Shown here: positions 11,535 to 22,424 of the stretch, piece by piece
Position numbering within the stretch: the stretch's first letter is position 1
How the letters are laid out: each line of letters begins with the position of its first letter
NCBI RefSeq assembly: GCF_963576675.1
Contig: NC_088915.1
Coordinates: forward strand, 2,237,001 to 2,301,000
Reading direction: 5' to 3'
Length of the DNA: 64,000 bases
From: Euphorbia lathyris
Taxonomy: Eukaryota; Streptophyta; Magnoliopsida; Malpighiales; Euphorbiaceae
The notes under the pieces: model-generated
Database searches by the model: none
What the model was told of the DNA's origin: nothing
What the model saw: only the letters and a program-made list of their open reading frames with translations
Translations under genes and position numbers: made by a program

Positions 11535-12035
11535 TGATACGGATTGAAAGCGAGAAATGAAGGTTTTAGTCGTAAACCAACAAAGATGTTCTTCTCAAGC
11601 TTAACTTGAAGGAGTGAATCCCGATAACAAGGTATAAACCTTAATTCTCAAAGAGAAATGATAGTTGATTCATAAAAAGTTGTTCCATTCTTACAAAATG
11701 AGGGTATAAATACATCCCCTAATGACCGACGCTACCCATATTAGGGTTACAACAAAGGCATAAGACAAAAGGGCAAAATGGATAGTCTGCTCAGACAAGG
11801 AGTACGTCGGTGCAGGTACGGACTATCAGGCTGTCTGTTGGTCGACTTCCTGAGGAAGTAATCTTGGCGATCCGCCCATGCTCATATGTGGATACGCCTT
11901 CTGGTGTACTCCTAGATCCGCCTTGCTCGCATGTCTTGGGGATCCGCCCTTCCGGGTGCATCCTTTGTGAGCTTGATTCTTGAAGACCCGCTAGAGTCCG
12001 CGCGATCAGTGTGGCCAGTTCGGATGTCCGCATCA
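11535..12035 (-). repeat. 3' LTR of the Ty3/gypsy element
   Basis: It is 501 bp and ends in TG/CA. Relative to the other LTR there are seven substitutions: one near 11745, two near 11814-11828, two near 11893, and two near 11952-11966. The minus-strand read shows an ATTTATACCC TATA-like element in the middle. Confidence 0.95.
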
Positions 12036-12050
12036 TTCTCTCCTTCTTTA
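12036..12050 (-). other. Polypurine tract of the Ty3/gypsy element
   Basis: The minus-strand sequence AAAGAAGGAGAGAA directly abuts the 3' LTR. Position and composition fit the plus-strand DNA primer. Confidence 0.8.
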
Positions 12051-12103
12051 AAAGAGTCCGGCACTGATTCGTTTTTGTTGAGCTTTAAAGGACCATCCGA
12101 TTT

Positions 12104-15100
12104 CTATGGGCTAAGGTCACGGATGTTGAACGCTGGTGAGACTTTGCCAAGCCAGTTTGGCAATGCTATATGATAGGCATTGGCGTTGATCTTTTTGGTG
12201 ATTTTATATGGCCCATACCTCCTAGGCCGAAGTTTGCTGCTTGCGGTGTTGGCGAGCCTCTCCTTGCCCAAATATACCATGACCTCATCTCCAACTTCAA
12301 ACTGTAGGTCCCTGCGGTGCTCATCCGCCTTAGCCTTTAACTTCTGATTTCTATCCTCAAGAGTCTCCCTTACCTCTTGGTGCATCTGCATATAGTCCAG
12401 GGCTAGCTGGTTGGAAGTCACATTTCCCTTTGGAAGGTATGCTATATCAAGGGCATGGTTTGGGGTCTTTGTGTATACTACCTCAAATGGTGATCTCCCG
12501 GTTCCCGAATGTACAGAGCCGTTGTAGGCGAACTCAGCTTGGGCTAGAACCACATCCCACATTCGGGGCTTATCCTTGCACTTGCTATGCAGTAAGTTTC
12601 CCAGAGTTCTATTGACCGCTTCTGTCTGTCCGTCTGTCTGAGGGTGGGCAGTGGTACTAAACTTCAGAGAAGTATCAAAAAGAGCCCACAAGGTCCGCCA
12701 GAAGTGACTCAGAAACTTCGTGTCACGATCTGAGACAATACTCTTTGGTACGCCATGTAGTCTGACGACCTCCTTGAAGAACAGTTTAGCAGTTGCCGAT
12801 GCATCATTGGTTTTTCGGCATGGTATGAAGTGTGCCATTTTTGAGAATCGGTCAACAACCACAAAGATGGAATCCATGCCCCTCTGAGTTCTGGGTAACC
12901 CTAGGACAAAATCCATGGACAGATCCTCCCATATAGTTTCTGGTACAGGTAGTGATAGTTGCAAACAAGCATTAGTGGGGTGTCCCTTGGCGGTCTGGCA
13001 AATATAGCATCGTTCTACTAGGTAAGCCACATCTCTCCTCATCTTGGGCCAGAAATAACGGGAACTTACTGCTTCATAGGTCTTGTTTCGCCCAAAATGT
13101 CCCCCCAGGGATCCGCCATGCAGATCGCGGATGACTTTTTCGCGGATGGAAGTGCAAGGTAAACAAAGTTGGTTACCCCTCATTAGATACTCATCCGTGA
13201 TGTGATACGCTCCATCTCCATGCTGGGTTTTACATTTCTCCCAAATGCTACCGAAATCGAGATCCGCCAGGTACTCTCCTCTGATATGTTCGAAGCAGTC
13301 GGTTTCCAGATTGACGGCTTTTATTAGTGCAACCCTCCGACTCAAGGCGTCCGCCACTACGTTTTGTTTTCCCGCCTTATGGATAAGCTTATAGGCGAAC
13401 TTATCTATGAAGGCGGACCATCGGGCATGCATGGAGCTTCGAAGTTGCTTCTGACTTCCTAGATACTTGAGGGCCTAATGGTTAGTGTAGAGAATGAATT
13501 CTTTCCCCACTAAGTAATGCTCCCATACTTTCAATGCCCTCACTATGGCATAAAATTCTTGATCATACGTTGCCCACTTTTGCCGTGCGTCACATAGCTT
13601 CTCACTGAAGTACGCAATGGGCCTTTTCTCTTGCATCAAAACACCACCAATCCCAATTCCACTGGTATCACACTCAACTTCAAACAGTTTATCAAAATCA
13701 GGATACGCCAGCACTGGCGCTGTACTCAGTTTTTCCTTGATCAAGGCGAAGCTCTCTTCTTGGGCGTCCACCCACTCGAACCCCTTTCCTTTCTTCAAAC
13801 ATTCTGTCAATGGGGCCACTATGGAACTGAAGTTCTTAATGAATCTTCGATAAAATGTTGCTAGCCCATGAAAATTCCTGATGTCCCCCACATTCCTCGG
13901 AGTCGGCCATTCTCGGATGGTTCTCACCTTCTCTCCATCCACTTGGACACCGTCGCCACTAACCACGAATCCAAGGAAAACCAAACTTTCCATGACAAAG
14001 TCACACTTCTTGGTGTTGGCGAATAGCTGGTGTTTCCTTAACAGATCAAATACTGTCTGCAAATGCTTCTCATGATCCGCCAAGGTCTGGCTATGAATCA
14101 AAATATCATCAAAATACACAACTACGAACTTCCCAATTACTGGGCGAAGCACCTGATTCATCAGTCTCATAAAAGTACTAGGGGCATTGGTCATCCCAAA
14201 TGGCATCACTAACCACTCATACAATCCATCCCTAGTCTTGAAAGCAGTCTTCCATTCATCCCCAGCTCGAATACGTATCTGGTGATAACCGCTCCTGAGA
14301 TCAATCTTGGAGAAGACTTTAGATCCGCCAAGCTGGTCCAGCATATCGTCCAACCTTGGAATGGGGAATTTGTACTTGATGGTGATCTTGTTGATGGCCC
14401 TACTGTCAACACACATCCGTCAAAACCCATCCTTCTTCGGCGTAAGTAACGCTGGAACGGCGCAAGGACTCATACTCTCCCTAACGTATCCCATCTCGAT
14501 GAGTTCCTCCACTTTCTGTCTCATGATGTCGTTCTCCTTCGGACTCATTCGATAGTGTGGGAGGCTTGGTAAGCTAGCCCTAGGCACAAGATCGATATGA
14601 TGTTGGATGTCCCTCAAAGGTGGTAACCCACTGGGTAGCTCTTCCGGGAACAGATCTTGATACTCGCCAAGTAGGCAGGTCACTTCACTCGGCATTTCCC
14701 TTTCGTCCCTTTGGGCGGATTCGTGATTCGCCTTAACCATTACCACGTATACCATTTGGCTTTCTTCACATTCGCTGACAAACGATTTGTGTGTAGGACA
14801 GACTACCAAGGTAGACTTCTCGTCGGCCTTTGGCTCTCTCACCATTGGTGTAAGGACAAACTTCACCCCATTCTTCACAAATCTGTAAGTGTTCTCTCTT
14901 CCAGCGTGGGTGGCGTTGTTATCAAACTGCCAGGGTCGGCCCAACAATAGGTGGCATGCGTCCATATCGACCACATCACAACAGACTTCATCATGATAGT
15001 TACCAATCTCAATCGGTACCTTGCACCTCTGGGTCACCCTCAACTCGCCAACGTTCTTGATCCATCCCACCCTGTAGGGATCAGGGTGCGCCTCTACCAA

Positions 15101-16594
15101 CAACCCGAACTTCTGAACGGCGCTGCTACTCACAATGTTCTCCTGACTACCACTATCAATGATTACGTTGCATCGCCCTTTGTTCACAAGGCAACGAGTC
15201 CGGAATAGTTGATGCCTCTGATCGCCCTCTAGTCGGCTGGAGACTAATAAGCGTCTAACCACATGAACGACGTATCTCCCTTCATCCGCCTCATCATCAT
15301 CCTCTCCCAAGGGTTCACAATATACTTCATCCCCTTCTTCATAGTCTTCTTCACATCTTTCCACCATGTTAGCACTCTTCCTCCTAGGACACTCGTTGGA
15401 TCTATGGCCTGGTTCATTGCACCTGAAACATTTAAAAGGCGCGGGCCTCGCATATGGATTGTTGCTCTTAGGTGGTGTAGGTACCTCCTTGTATGGCCTA
15501 GTATCTCCAACAGATCCTCTTCCCACACTGTTAACCCTGACTCCACTGGCACTCGCCACTTGCTTGCCTTTGTCGTAAGACTTCACGTTATCTCTTCCTC
15601 CAGGCATATACTCAGTAGCGGCGGATCTCCGGGTTCGCCCGCTTAGTTGAGATTCAGCCTTCTGGGCCAAATTCCTGGCATCTTGCACTCGAACCACCAT
15701 CTGTGTGCCAATACGATCCTGGATGTTGTATCTCAACCCTTCTAGGTACCTAGAGGTCTTTTGGCTTTCAGTTTCAGACAAGTTGGCCCTAGCCGATAGC
15801 CTTAAGAATTCTGAGGTATACTCATGGACACTTCGGGCACCTTGAGAGCATCCTCTGTAGGAGCTGTAGATATACTGCTCATAGTCCGGCGGTAAGAACC
15901 GCTCCCTCAACATCGCCTTCATTCGTAGCCAAGATCTAATCGGATCTCTGCCCCCTCTTCTCCTTTCTTCCCTCATCTGATCCCACCAAACTGATGCGCC
16001 ACCCTTCAGGCGATACGCCACCAGCCTTACTTTCCTCTCATCAGGAATCCCAGCATATTCAAAGAAGCGCTCAACTTCCGATAACCAATCTAAGAACCCC
16101 TCTATATCCAGTTCACCACCAAAAGACAGTAAGTCTATTTTTAACTTAAAGGCATCATCCCTGTCAAAGTTTCCTAGATCTGGTTCTGCCCTAGCCATAC
16201 CCACACGTCTGTTATCATTCGGGTCAACACCCCTCATATTTCTAAAGGCACCATTATCCCCAATATCCTCAAAATCATCACTATCGCTATCAGCGTTATG
16301 CACAAGGACAAAGTCAGGCCTTCTTACCTCAGGATCCCTAGGACCCATTTGTGGACGTGGTTGTTCAAGGGCTCCTTCCTTTCTCTGAGTTGATCCTCCT
16401 GCTGCGGATTGGATCAAGGACCGAACCTCCAGTTTGAAGTTTTCTAGGGAGGTGGTTAACTCTAGGAACTTTTGATCGGTCTGTCTCTGCCGCTCATAGC
16501 TGGCCTGAATCTATTCCGCGAGGTGCTCCCTTAGCTCCTAATACCTCCGGTCACTGGTTTCTATGGAATCTTGCAGTTGTCGGGGTTGAACCAT
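12104..16594 (-). pseudogene. Ty3/gypsy gag-pol, single frame with four stops
   Basis: Reading from the ATG at 16594, one frame of about 1,496 codons runs to a TAG at 12104. In order it holds: a retrotransposon gag domain (around FLDWLSEVERFFEYAGIPDE); a CCHC zinc knuckle (CFRCNEPGHRSNEC); an aspartic protease with DSGS; reverse transcriptase with YFDDIL; RNase H; an integrase with its HHCC finger, D-D-E core (MDFVLGLPRTQRG, SDRDTKF) and a GPYKI motif. I see no chromodomain. In-frame stops fall at 16538-16540, 16511-16513, 14420-14422 and 13475-13477. Three are TAG and one is TGA, all consistent with single transitions. No frameshifts were seen. The protein acts in cytoplasmic virus-like particles, with the integrase acting in the nucleus. 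This copy would need partner proteins from another element. Confidence 0.92.
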
Positions 16595-16626
16595 TGCCAA
16601 AAGAAGTTTCGGGTCAGGAAACGATT

Positions 16627-16832
16627 GGCTCTGATACCATTTGTAGGGCCCACAAGTTCACCAACAGCTCCACCATTAGTATGATATTGTCCGCTTTGGG
16701 CCAAGCCCGCACGGATTTGTTTTTGGGCTCCTTCCCAAAAGGCCTCATACTAATGTAGTTGGTGAACTTCTTTATAAACTATGCAACTCCCTTATATCTT
16801 TCCAATGTGGGACTTGGGATGTATACCCAACA
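16627..16832 (-). mobile_element. Second LTR-like unit with its own primer-binding site inside the Ty3 leader
   Basis: On the minus strand a 191-bp TG...CA unit (16832 to 16642) begins TGTTGGGTATACATCCCAAG and ends GGGCCCTACA. A second initiator-Met primer site (GGTATCAGAGCC) follows at 16627-16639. The unit has an internal inverted repeat (CACCAAC...CATTAGTATG paired with CATACTAATG...GTTGGTG). It resembles small TRIM-type plant LTRs and does not resemble the 501-bp LTRs of this element. No 5-bp duplication flanks it (CCATT against ATCCT). Confidence 0.65.
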
Positions 16833-17052
16833 ATCCTCCCCTCAGACCAAGGACCACAAGCCTCCCCTCCAGCGATAATCTGTCTAATCATCTTGTACCG
16901 CCGCCAACCCGTGAAACACGTCGCCTGACCACCACAATATCAGGAAGACTTTCGACACAAGGCACCAAGCACAGATTTCCCATCGCGAGGTCACACTGAG
17001 AGCCTCCCACATCTCCTTAGATCTCATGCACGTTCTCCCAGCCGAACCATCG

Positions 17053-17064
17053 GCTCTGATACCA
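17053..17064 (-). other. Primer-binding site (initiator-Met tRNA)
   Basis: The minus strand reads TGGTATCAGAGC two bases inside the 5' LTR. This is complementary to the 3' end of plant initiator-Met tRNA. Confidence 0.9.
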
Positions 17065-17066
17065 AC

Positions 17067-17567
17067 TGATACGGATTGAAAGCGAGAAATGAAGGTTTTA
17101 GTCGTAAACCAACAAAGATGTTCTTCTCAAGCTTAACTTGAAGGAGTGAATCCCGATAACAAGGTATAAACCTTAATTCTCAAAGAGAAATGATAGTTGA
17201 TTCATAAAAAGTTGTTCCATTCTTACAAAATGAGGGTATAAATACATCCCCTAATGACCGACGCTACCCTTATTAGGGTTACAACAAAGGCATAAGACAA
17301 AAGGGCAAAATGGATAGTCTGCTCAGACAAGGAGTACGTCGGCGCAGGTACGGACTGTCAGGCTGTCTGTTGGTCGACTTCCTGAGGAAGTAATCTTGGC
17401 GATCCGCCCATGCTCATATGTGGATACGCCTTCTGACGTACTCCTAGATCCGCCTTGCTCGCATGTCTTGGGGATCCGCCCTTTCGGGTGCATCCTCTGT
17501 GAGCTTGATTCTTGAAGACCCGCTAGAGTCCGCGCGATCAGTGTGGCCAGTTCGGATGTCCGCATCA
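17067..17567 (-). repeat. 5' LTR of the Ty3/gypsy element
   Basis: 501 bp, same termini as the copy at 11535-12035. It is followed by the target duplication CCTTT. Confidence 0.95.
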
Positions 17568-18379
17568 CCTTTTGGGTTCCGCTATTTACACAATCAATTT
17601 AGACTTAATACATTTGTACTTTTGTACTTATTTAAAAAAACAAAAATCAATGGTTAATGTAATTTGAAAAATAAAAATCTACATACTGTGTGAACTTTTT
17701 AAATTGACCAATTTACATTTTAAAAATATCTATTTACCTTTTAAATTTTTTAACTTGACAAATTAACACTTTAAAATCTATATACATATATATTTATAAA
17801 ACTATCTATTTATCTTTTAGATTTTTTTAAAATAATCTATTAGTTCCATACACATTTTAACTTTTCAAACTATTTCAAAATCACTCTTTATTTTATCATG
17901 TAAATTTTAAAAGGTTTTTTTTTTTTTGAGAAATAAATTTTAAAAGGTTAATACGATACTTTAAACAGACTCAAGGATAAATTGACTATTTTAAAAGTTA
18001 CGGGGGATAATTGATTTTTTTGGGTCATTATTTTTTTTTACCTAGGGCAATACAGTGCCAGTTGCTGAAGATGTTCTAATTTCTTTTTATTTGAACATAA
18101 TATTTGCAGGGATAGTAAAAATGCTACATGCGAAGGCTGACTGAAGATGTTGTCATTCAGTTCTTGTGTTTAGCATATGGGAAGATTTCTTTAACTTATT
18201 GAGTATATATTGTTGTTATGTTGGTTTGAACTGATTGGTTGCATGTATGATGTTGTTGTGGGTGGTGCTGCTGAGATAGGTTTGCAATATATCTTCCACT
18301 TGGATTGTTATCTGAATGAGTATGTGTATGTATATGAACATAGAACTCATTGATTTAGGAAACTAGCCTGATTTTGAGT

Positions 18380-18415
<36 letters not shown>

Positions 18416-19760
18416 ATGTGGGTTTGAACTGAAGGATTACATATATGTATGATGTTGTGGGTGATGATGAAATGATTGGTATGAACTGATTGGTTAGATA
18501 TAACTGATTAGGCATACTCTAAAGCTTTGAATATTCATTGTGATTGGCAACACTCTTACACCTATGAGTTATACTGATAGAAGTGATTGAGTATGTGTAT
18601 GTGTATGTGTATAAAACATGTTTATGTTTGATGTTCTGTTGATGTTTATGTTTGAGGTTCTGTATGAGTATGTGTACGATTGTTCATTTGGGCATGTAGC
18701 TTATTAATCATGCATCAAGTATTAGAGGAACATTGTAAAAGAGTCATTGAGCATGTATGAAGCAAGTATTAAAGGGTAAATTTAGGCTAATTGCATGTAC
18801 TGATATGGCTTGCAAATGATAAGATATATATAACCATTCTCTTTTTTTATTTGAACATGACCTATGATGATAAGTAATGAATAAGTTGTATGCTTGTTAT
18901 AGCATGTTCACTTGAATATACATGTCTGCTTGAATAAGTTGTCTACTTGTTATAGCATGTTAGGCATACTCCTAAATCTCCATTACTATGTATCATACAC
19001 TTGGCTTGTTATGCTTATGGAAAAGTGTTTAACATGGTGATGAAGTTGTATGATTCTAACAACACAAGTTTATGACTAAGCTTGTGGTGACAGTATCATA
19101 CACTTCATCACCATGCTAACTTGATCATGAACTCTACAATCCAAGTGGTATGTACATAATGGTGGCTTTATGATGCTATGAGAACAAGTTTTAGACATGC
19201 ACGAATAAGTTGTCTATTTGTTATAACATGCTAGGCATACTCTTAAAGCTGAAAATGTTATGAAACCATTCAGGATGGTGATGAGATAAGTTTACAATAT
19301 ACCTTCCACTTGACTTGTTATCTGATTGAAATCATTCAGAATGTTGATGGGTTTTCGATGTTATCAGCATATGAACTTGATATTATGTTTAGGAAGGTAG
19401 CTGATCATGCATACTCTTAAAGCTGAAAATGATGAACTTGTCTGATTCTTTTCTATTTTAACATGAGTTATGCTGATGAGACATATATTTCATGTCAATT
19501 TAGCATGTTATGTGTTATGTGTCTATGTGTGAAGCATGTTGGCTTATTTTATGTTCTGTTTATGAAGTATCTGATTCAAGAATAGACATATGTTTCATAT
19601 AAATTTAGCATGTTATGTGTTAAGAAGTAGAACTGATTCAATTTAATAGACATAAACGAATAAGTTGACTACTTTGCTATAGCATGTTATGATCCACTTG
19701 AATATACATATATATGTCTACTTGAATAAGTTGTCTACTTTGTATTACCTATCAAAAAAA
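17568..19760. other. AT-rich region with dispersed short repeats, no gene seen
   Basis: The first 60 bases continue the JMJ25-like paralogous flank interrupted by the Ty3 element. The rest has no supported gene. Phrases recur imperfectly, for example AATAAGTTGTCTACTTG with TATAGCATGTTA (near 18920, 19208, 19670, 19725) and CATACTCTTAAAGCTGAAAATG (19232, 19412). They suggest an eroded tandem or dispersed duplication. A (TA)n run lies near 18386-18410. Confidence 0.45.
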
Positions 19761-19761
19761 G

Positions 19762-20332
19762 GATAGTGTGCAAGGGGGCATTATGATGTGACGTGCGAAT
19801 AGCGTACAAGGGGGGTGTGATGCGCGATTAGAAATGAGATTTTGATGCTAAAGAAACGCTTGAGCTGGATGGATGGAGTGGAGTACTGGAGGGGCATGGA
19901 GCCAGCATTGAAGATCAGATTGATTACCAAGTACATTTGTAATCAGTAATCATTCTGTTCTTCAAGAATGGCTATATGCCCATCCAGTAGTCCACACCAT
20001 CCAGCTCGGTGTTTCTTTGGCATCCAAATCTCCTTTCTTCAAGAATGTGCAGATGGTAAACAAGGATATCGGGATGATGGGGAACCATTAGAGTTAAATG
20101 GCGTCGAATACTGGAGGGGCATGGAGCCAACATTGAAGATCAGATTGATTACCAAGTACATTTGTAATCAGTAATCATTCTGTTCTTCAAGATTGGCTCT
20201 ATGCCCATCCAGTAGTCCACACCATCTAACTCAATGGTTGCCCAGCATCCAAATTTCCTTGTTATTCGCACATCACGCCCCCCTTGTACGCTATTCGCAC
20301 GTCACATCATAATGCCCCCCTTGCTTACTATT
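19762..20332. mobile_element. Nested foldback element
   Basis: The outer arms (about 19762-19830 and 20263-20332) are inverted copies with a few mismatches, sharing GCATTATGATGTGACGTGCG and AATAGCGTACAAGGGGGG. Inside are two further inverted repeats in tandem (about 19845-20030 and 20060-20265). The central 125 bases of those two hairpins are direct repeats of each other (19884-20008 and 20109-20229). No transposase frame is present. The right arm ends a few bases from the stop codon of the E2 pseudogene. I found no clear target duplication. Confidence 0.75.
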
Positions 20333-20338
20333 TGCACA

Positions 20339-20999
20339 TCATATATCCACTACATGCTCTTCAGTCCATCTCCTGGCAGTTGCTACGTAACCTGCCCTGT
20401 TTCTGATGTATCGTTCAATAATTCGCTCTCGGCCAGGAAATGGCCCCTCAATGAAGGGCTCTACCAGCAGTCCATAAATATTCCACAGCAGCTATAAAAT
20501 GCATAGATAAATTAAATTAGACCCCAAACATGAGTAGATAAACTAGACCCCAAACATGAATAGATAAATTTACGGGTAAAAAATACATAGATTTACATCT
20601 TACCGTGGCAATACTATGGGCAGTGCGATCAAGTAGTTGGGGCATAGAAACATGCCCCAAGGGACCGATATTAGGATGGTAAATTTAGGTCCTGAATATG
20701 ACCTGCGAACAATAGTAATATCATGAGTGTATTTACAAAGATATGAACTGATTTATGTGTGTTAACAAGTTTATGCATGTTCTTACAACTGGAGGTGTGG
20801 AGGGGAAATGGACAGGGAAGTCCATTTGGACTATGAATACACCTCCTTCATAAGGGGTGTTTGGAGGCCGATTCATCATGGCAGTCCATTGCCGCTGATC
20901 AGGACCATGTATATTGACAAGCCACCTAGGTGCCTCATATCGGAGTTGGTCAATCTGAAACTCAACATTACGATAGAGGTTCCTTACAAGTCTATCCAT
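20339..20999 (-). pseudogene. Ubiquitin-conjugating E2-like pseudogene, three exons
   Basis: Exon 1 20787-20999 (ATG at 20999), exon 2 20604-20702, exon 3 20339-20491. Every junction is GT-AG and in phase, giving 154 residues, close to the family's usual 150. Exon 1 has NIHGPDQRQWTAMMNRPPNT then PYEGGVFIVQMDFPVHFPST, which is the E2 WxxxIxGPxxTPYEGGxF core. Exon 2 has the HPN motif (IYHPNIGPLGHVS), and exon 3 the C-terminal helices (ERYIRNRAGYVATARRWTEE). Two defects: an in-frame TAA six codons into exon 2, at the lysine of the usual FRTKIYHPN, and Ser (TCT) where the catalytic cysteine should lie ten residues after the HPN histidine. It is either a dead E2 or a decayed E2-variant. The 3' end touches the foldback element. 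Confidence 0.82.
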
Positions 21000-21597
21000 G
21001 CTCGAAATAACAAACTGTAAGTATAGTGTTAGGTTGTCGTGGGTGACTATTGAGAATTGGTAAACGCTTCCTATTTATAATGTGGGTGGGTAAGTGAAGG
21101 GTCTCAGAATGGAGAAAGGGTAAAAGGAGATTAATTAGGTCTATCTGTATACGGTATGTAATTAATGATCATCATCAATTGGTTTTGCAGGTATCAAGAC
21201 TTTGGGGATTCTAGGAGATGATGACTTAGATATGCTTCAGTTCAAGTTGGATTTGGTTTTCCAATCAACACTGACTATATATACAGATTTGGAGATGTAC
21301 ACTAATTGCTTATTTTTTTTACCCTACATTCATTCAGTTATTTGTGTAGTTCAAATGTAAACAGATTATGAGCATTAGTCTCCAGTAAAATTAAAATCAT
21401 TGATATACAGAAATTCTTGTTCATTTGATAATTATTGTTCATTTCTAGAATCATTTGAAGAAGAAGGCAATGAGTGACATTTACGTTTAAAAAATATCAT
21501 CTAAACAACAATAAAAATATATTAAATTAAAAGAATCTGTCATCTAAAATAAATCTCTTGACATGATTGATTAAGACCTATGCCATCTGATACAAGT

Positions 21598-21839
21598 TAC
21601 TACGACAAAAATTATTATAAAAACTCTCACCGTGAATACCAATATGCCAATTTCCCATATAGCGACTTGACATTTTTAATTATTAGTATGTCATGTGATG
21701 ACATTAAAAGTGACGTTAATAAATAAAAAGATTCATCGTAACAATGTTCATATGACAGTACGAAACTAGGCTGATGTCATGTATAGTATCTTCAAATGAC
21801 AGAACCTAACCGTCGTCTGAAGGGGGTTTTGGCGTAGTG
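21598..21839. mobile_element. Small CACTA-like MITE
   Basis: The right end TTTTGGCGTAGTG and the left end ACTACGACAAAA are inverted, with one mismatch and a T for the first C. The 242-bp interior is AT-rich with GACATTA/TGATGACAT motifs in both orientations. I could not confirm a 3-bp target duplication. Confidence 0.45.
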
Positions 21840-22231
21840 AAAATAAAATATGATTAACCATTAATAGGATTCACTCGCAAACACAAATTGAACATCTCAT
21901 ATTTTGACATGTCATTTTTATAGAGATAGTAAAATTACACGTAATTTACGAAAACATTACAAAAATCCAATATAAAATTATTAATGGGTTAAAATTTGTT
22001 AAATAGATTTAGAATCCAATTTTTGGAAGATGGTGTTAATTTACTTCCTAATACAAAAATAACATTGAAATTTTAAAATTGTCGTTTTATATTTTTAAAT
22101 TTCTATCACTAAAAGAGTTTATACATGAATGAAAACAAGATGCTAAATATAATTTCTATCACTAAAAGATTTTGAATTGGGTTAAGTGAATTTAATTTTT
22201 TTGCAACCAAAATGAAGCTACCCACTCAAGC

Positions 22232-22357
22232 TTATCTATGGGTATGATTGTTAGAAAACATGGAAGCAAAATCCAGTCCACGTGAAAATATTGGTTATCT
22301 ATGGGTATGATTGTTAGAAAACATGGAAGCCAAATCCAGTCCAAGTGAAAATATTGG
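22232..22357. repeat. 63-bp direct tandem duplication
   Basis: Two adjacent copies begin TTATCTATGGGTATGATTGT at 22232 and 22295. They differ at two positions by eye (GCAAAATCC/GCCAAATCC and CCACGTG/CCAAGTG). The remainder of 21100-22424 shows no gene. Confidence 0.85.
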
Positions 22358-22424
22358 TTTGGGTTCAAGGGACCAAATCTCCTCTGACCCAAGTTGCTAA
22401 ATATAAAACTCAAATTCTGTATAC

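Larger units (their letters stand above)
11535..17567 (-). mobile_element. Full-length Ty3/gypsy LTR retrotransposon
   Basis: Two 501-bp LTRs (11535-12035 and 17067-17567) share termini TGATACGG...CGCATCA. The 5-bp target duplication CCTTT is present at 11530-11534 and 17568-17572. The LTRs differ at seven positions by my count, which indicates a recent insertion. A primer-binding site for initiator-Met tRNA lies at 17053-17064 and a purine-rich tract (AAAGAAGGAGAGAA on the minus strand) at 12036-12050. The coding region is one long frame with four stops, so this copy is not autonomous. A paralogous segment near 30505 shows the uninterrupted insertion site. Confidence 0.95.

Noticed and set aside
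12430..15646. Plus-strand frames over the Ty3 element
   Set aside because: They are shadows of the minus-strand gag-pol frame.
21598..21839. Complete CACTA element
   Set aside because: The left terminal C is replaced by T and no 3-bp duplication is visible. Listed only as a low-confidence MITE.
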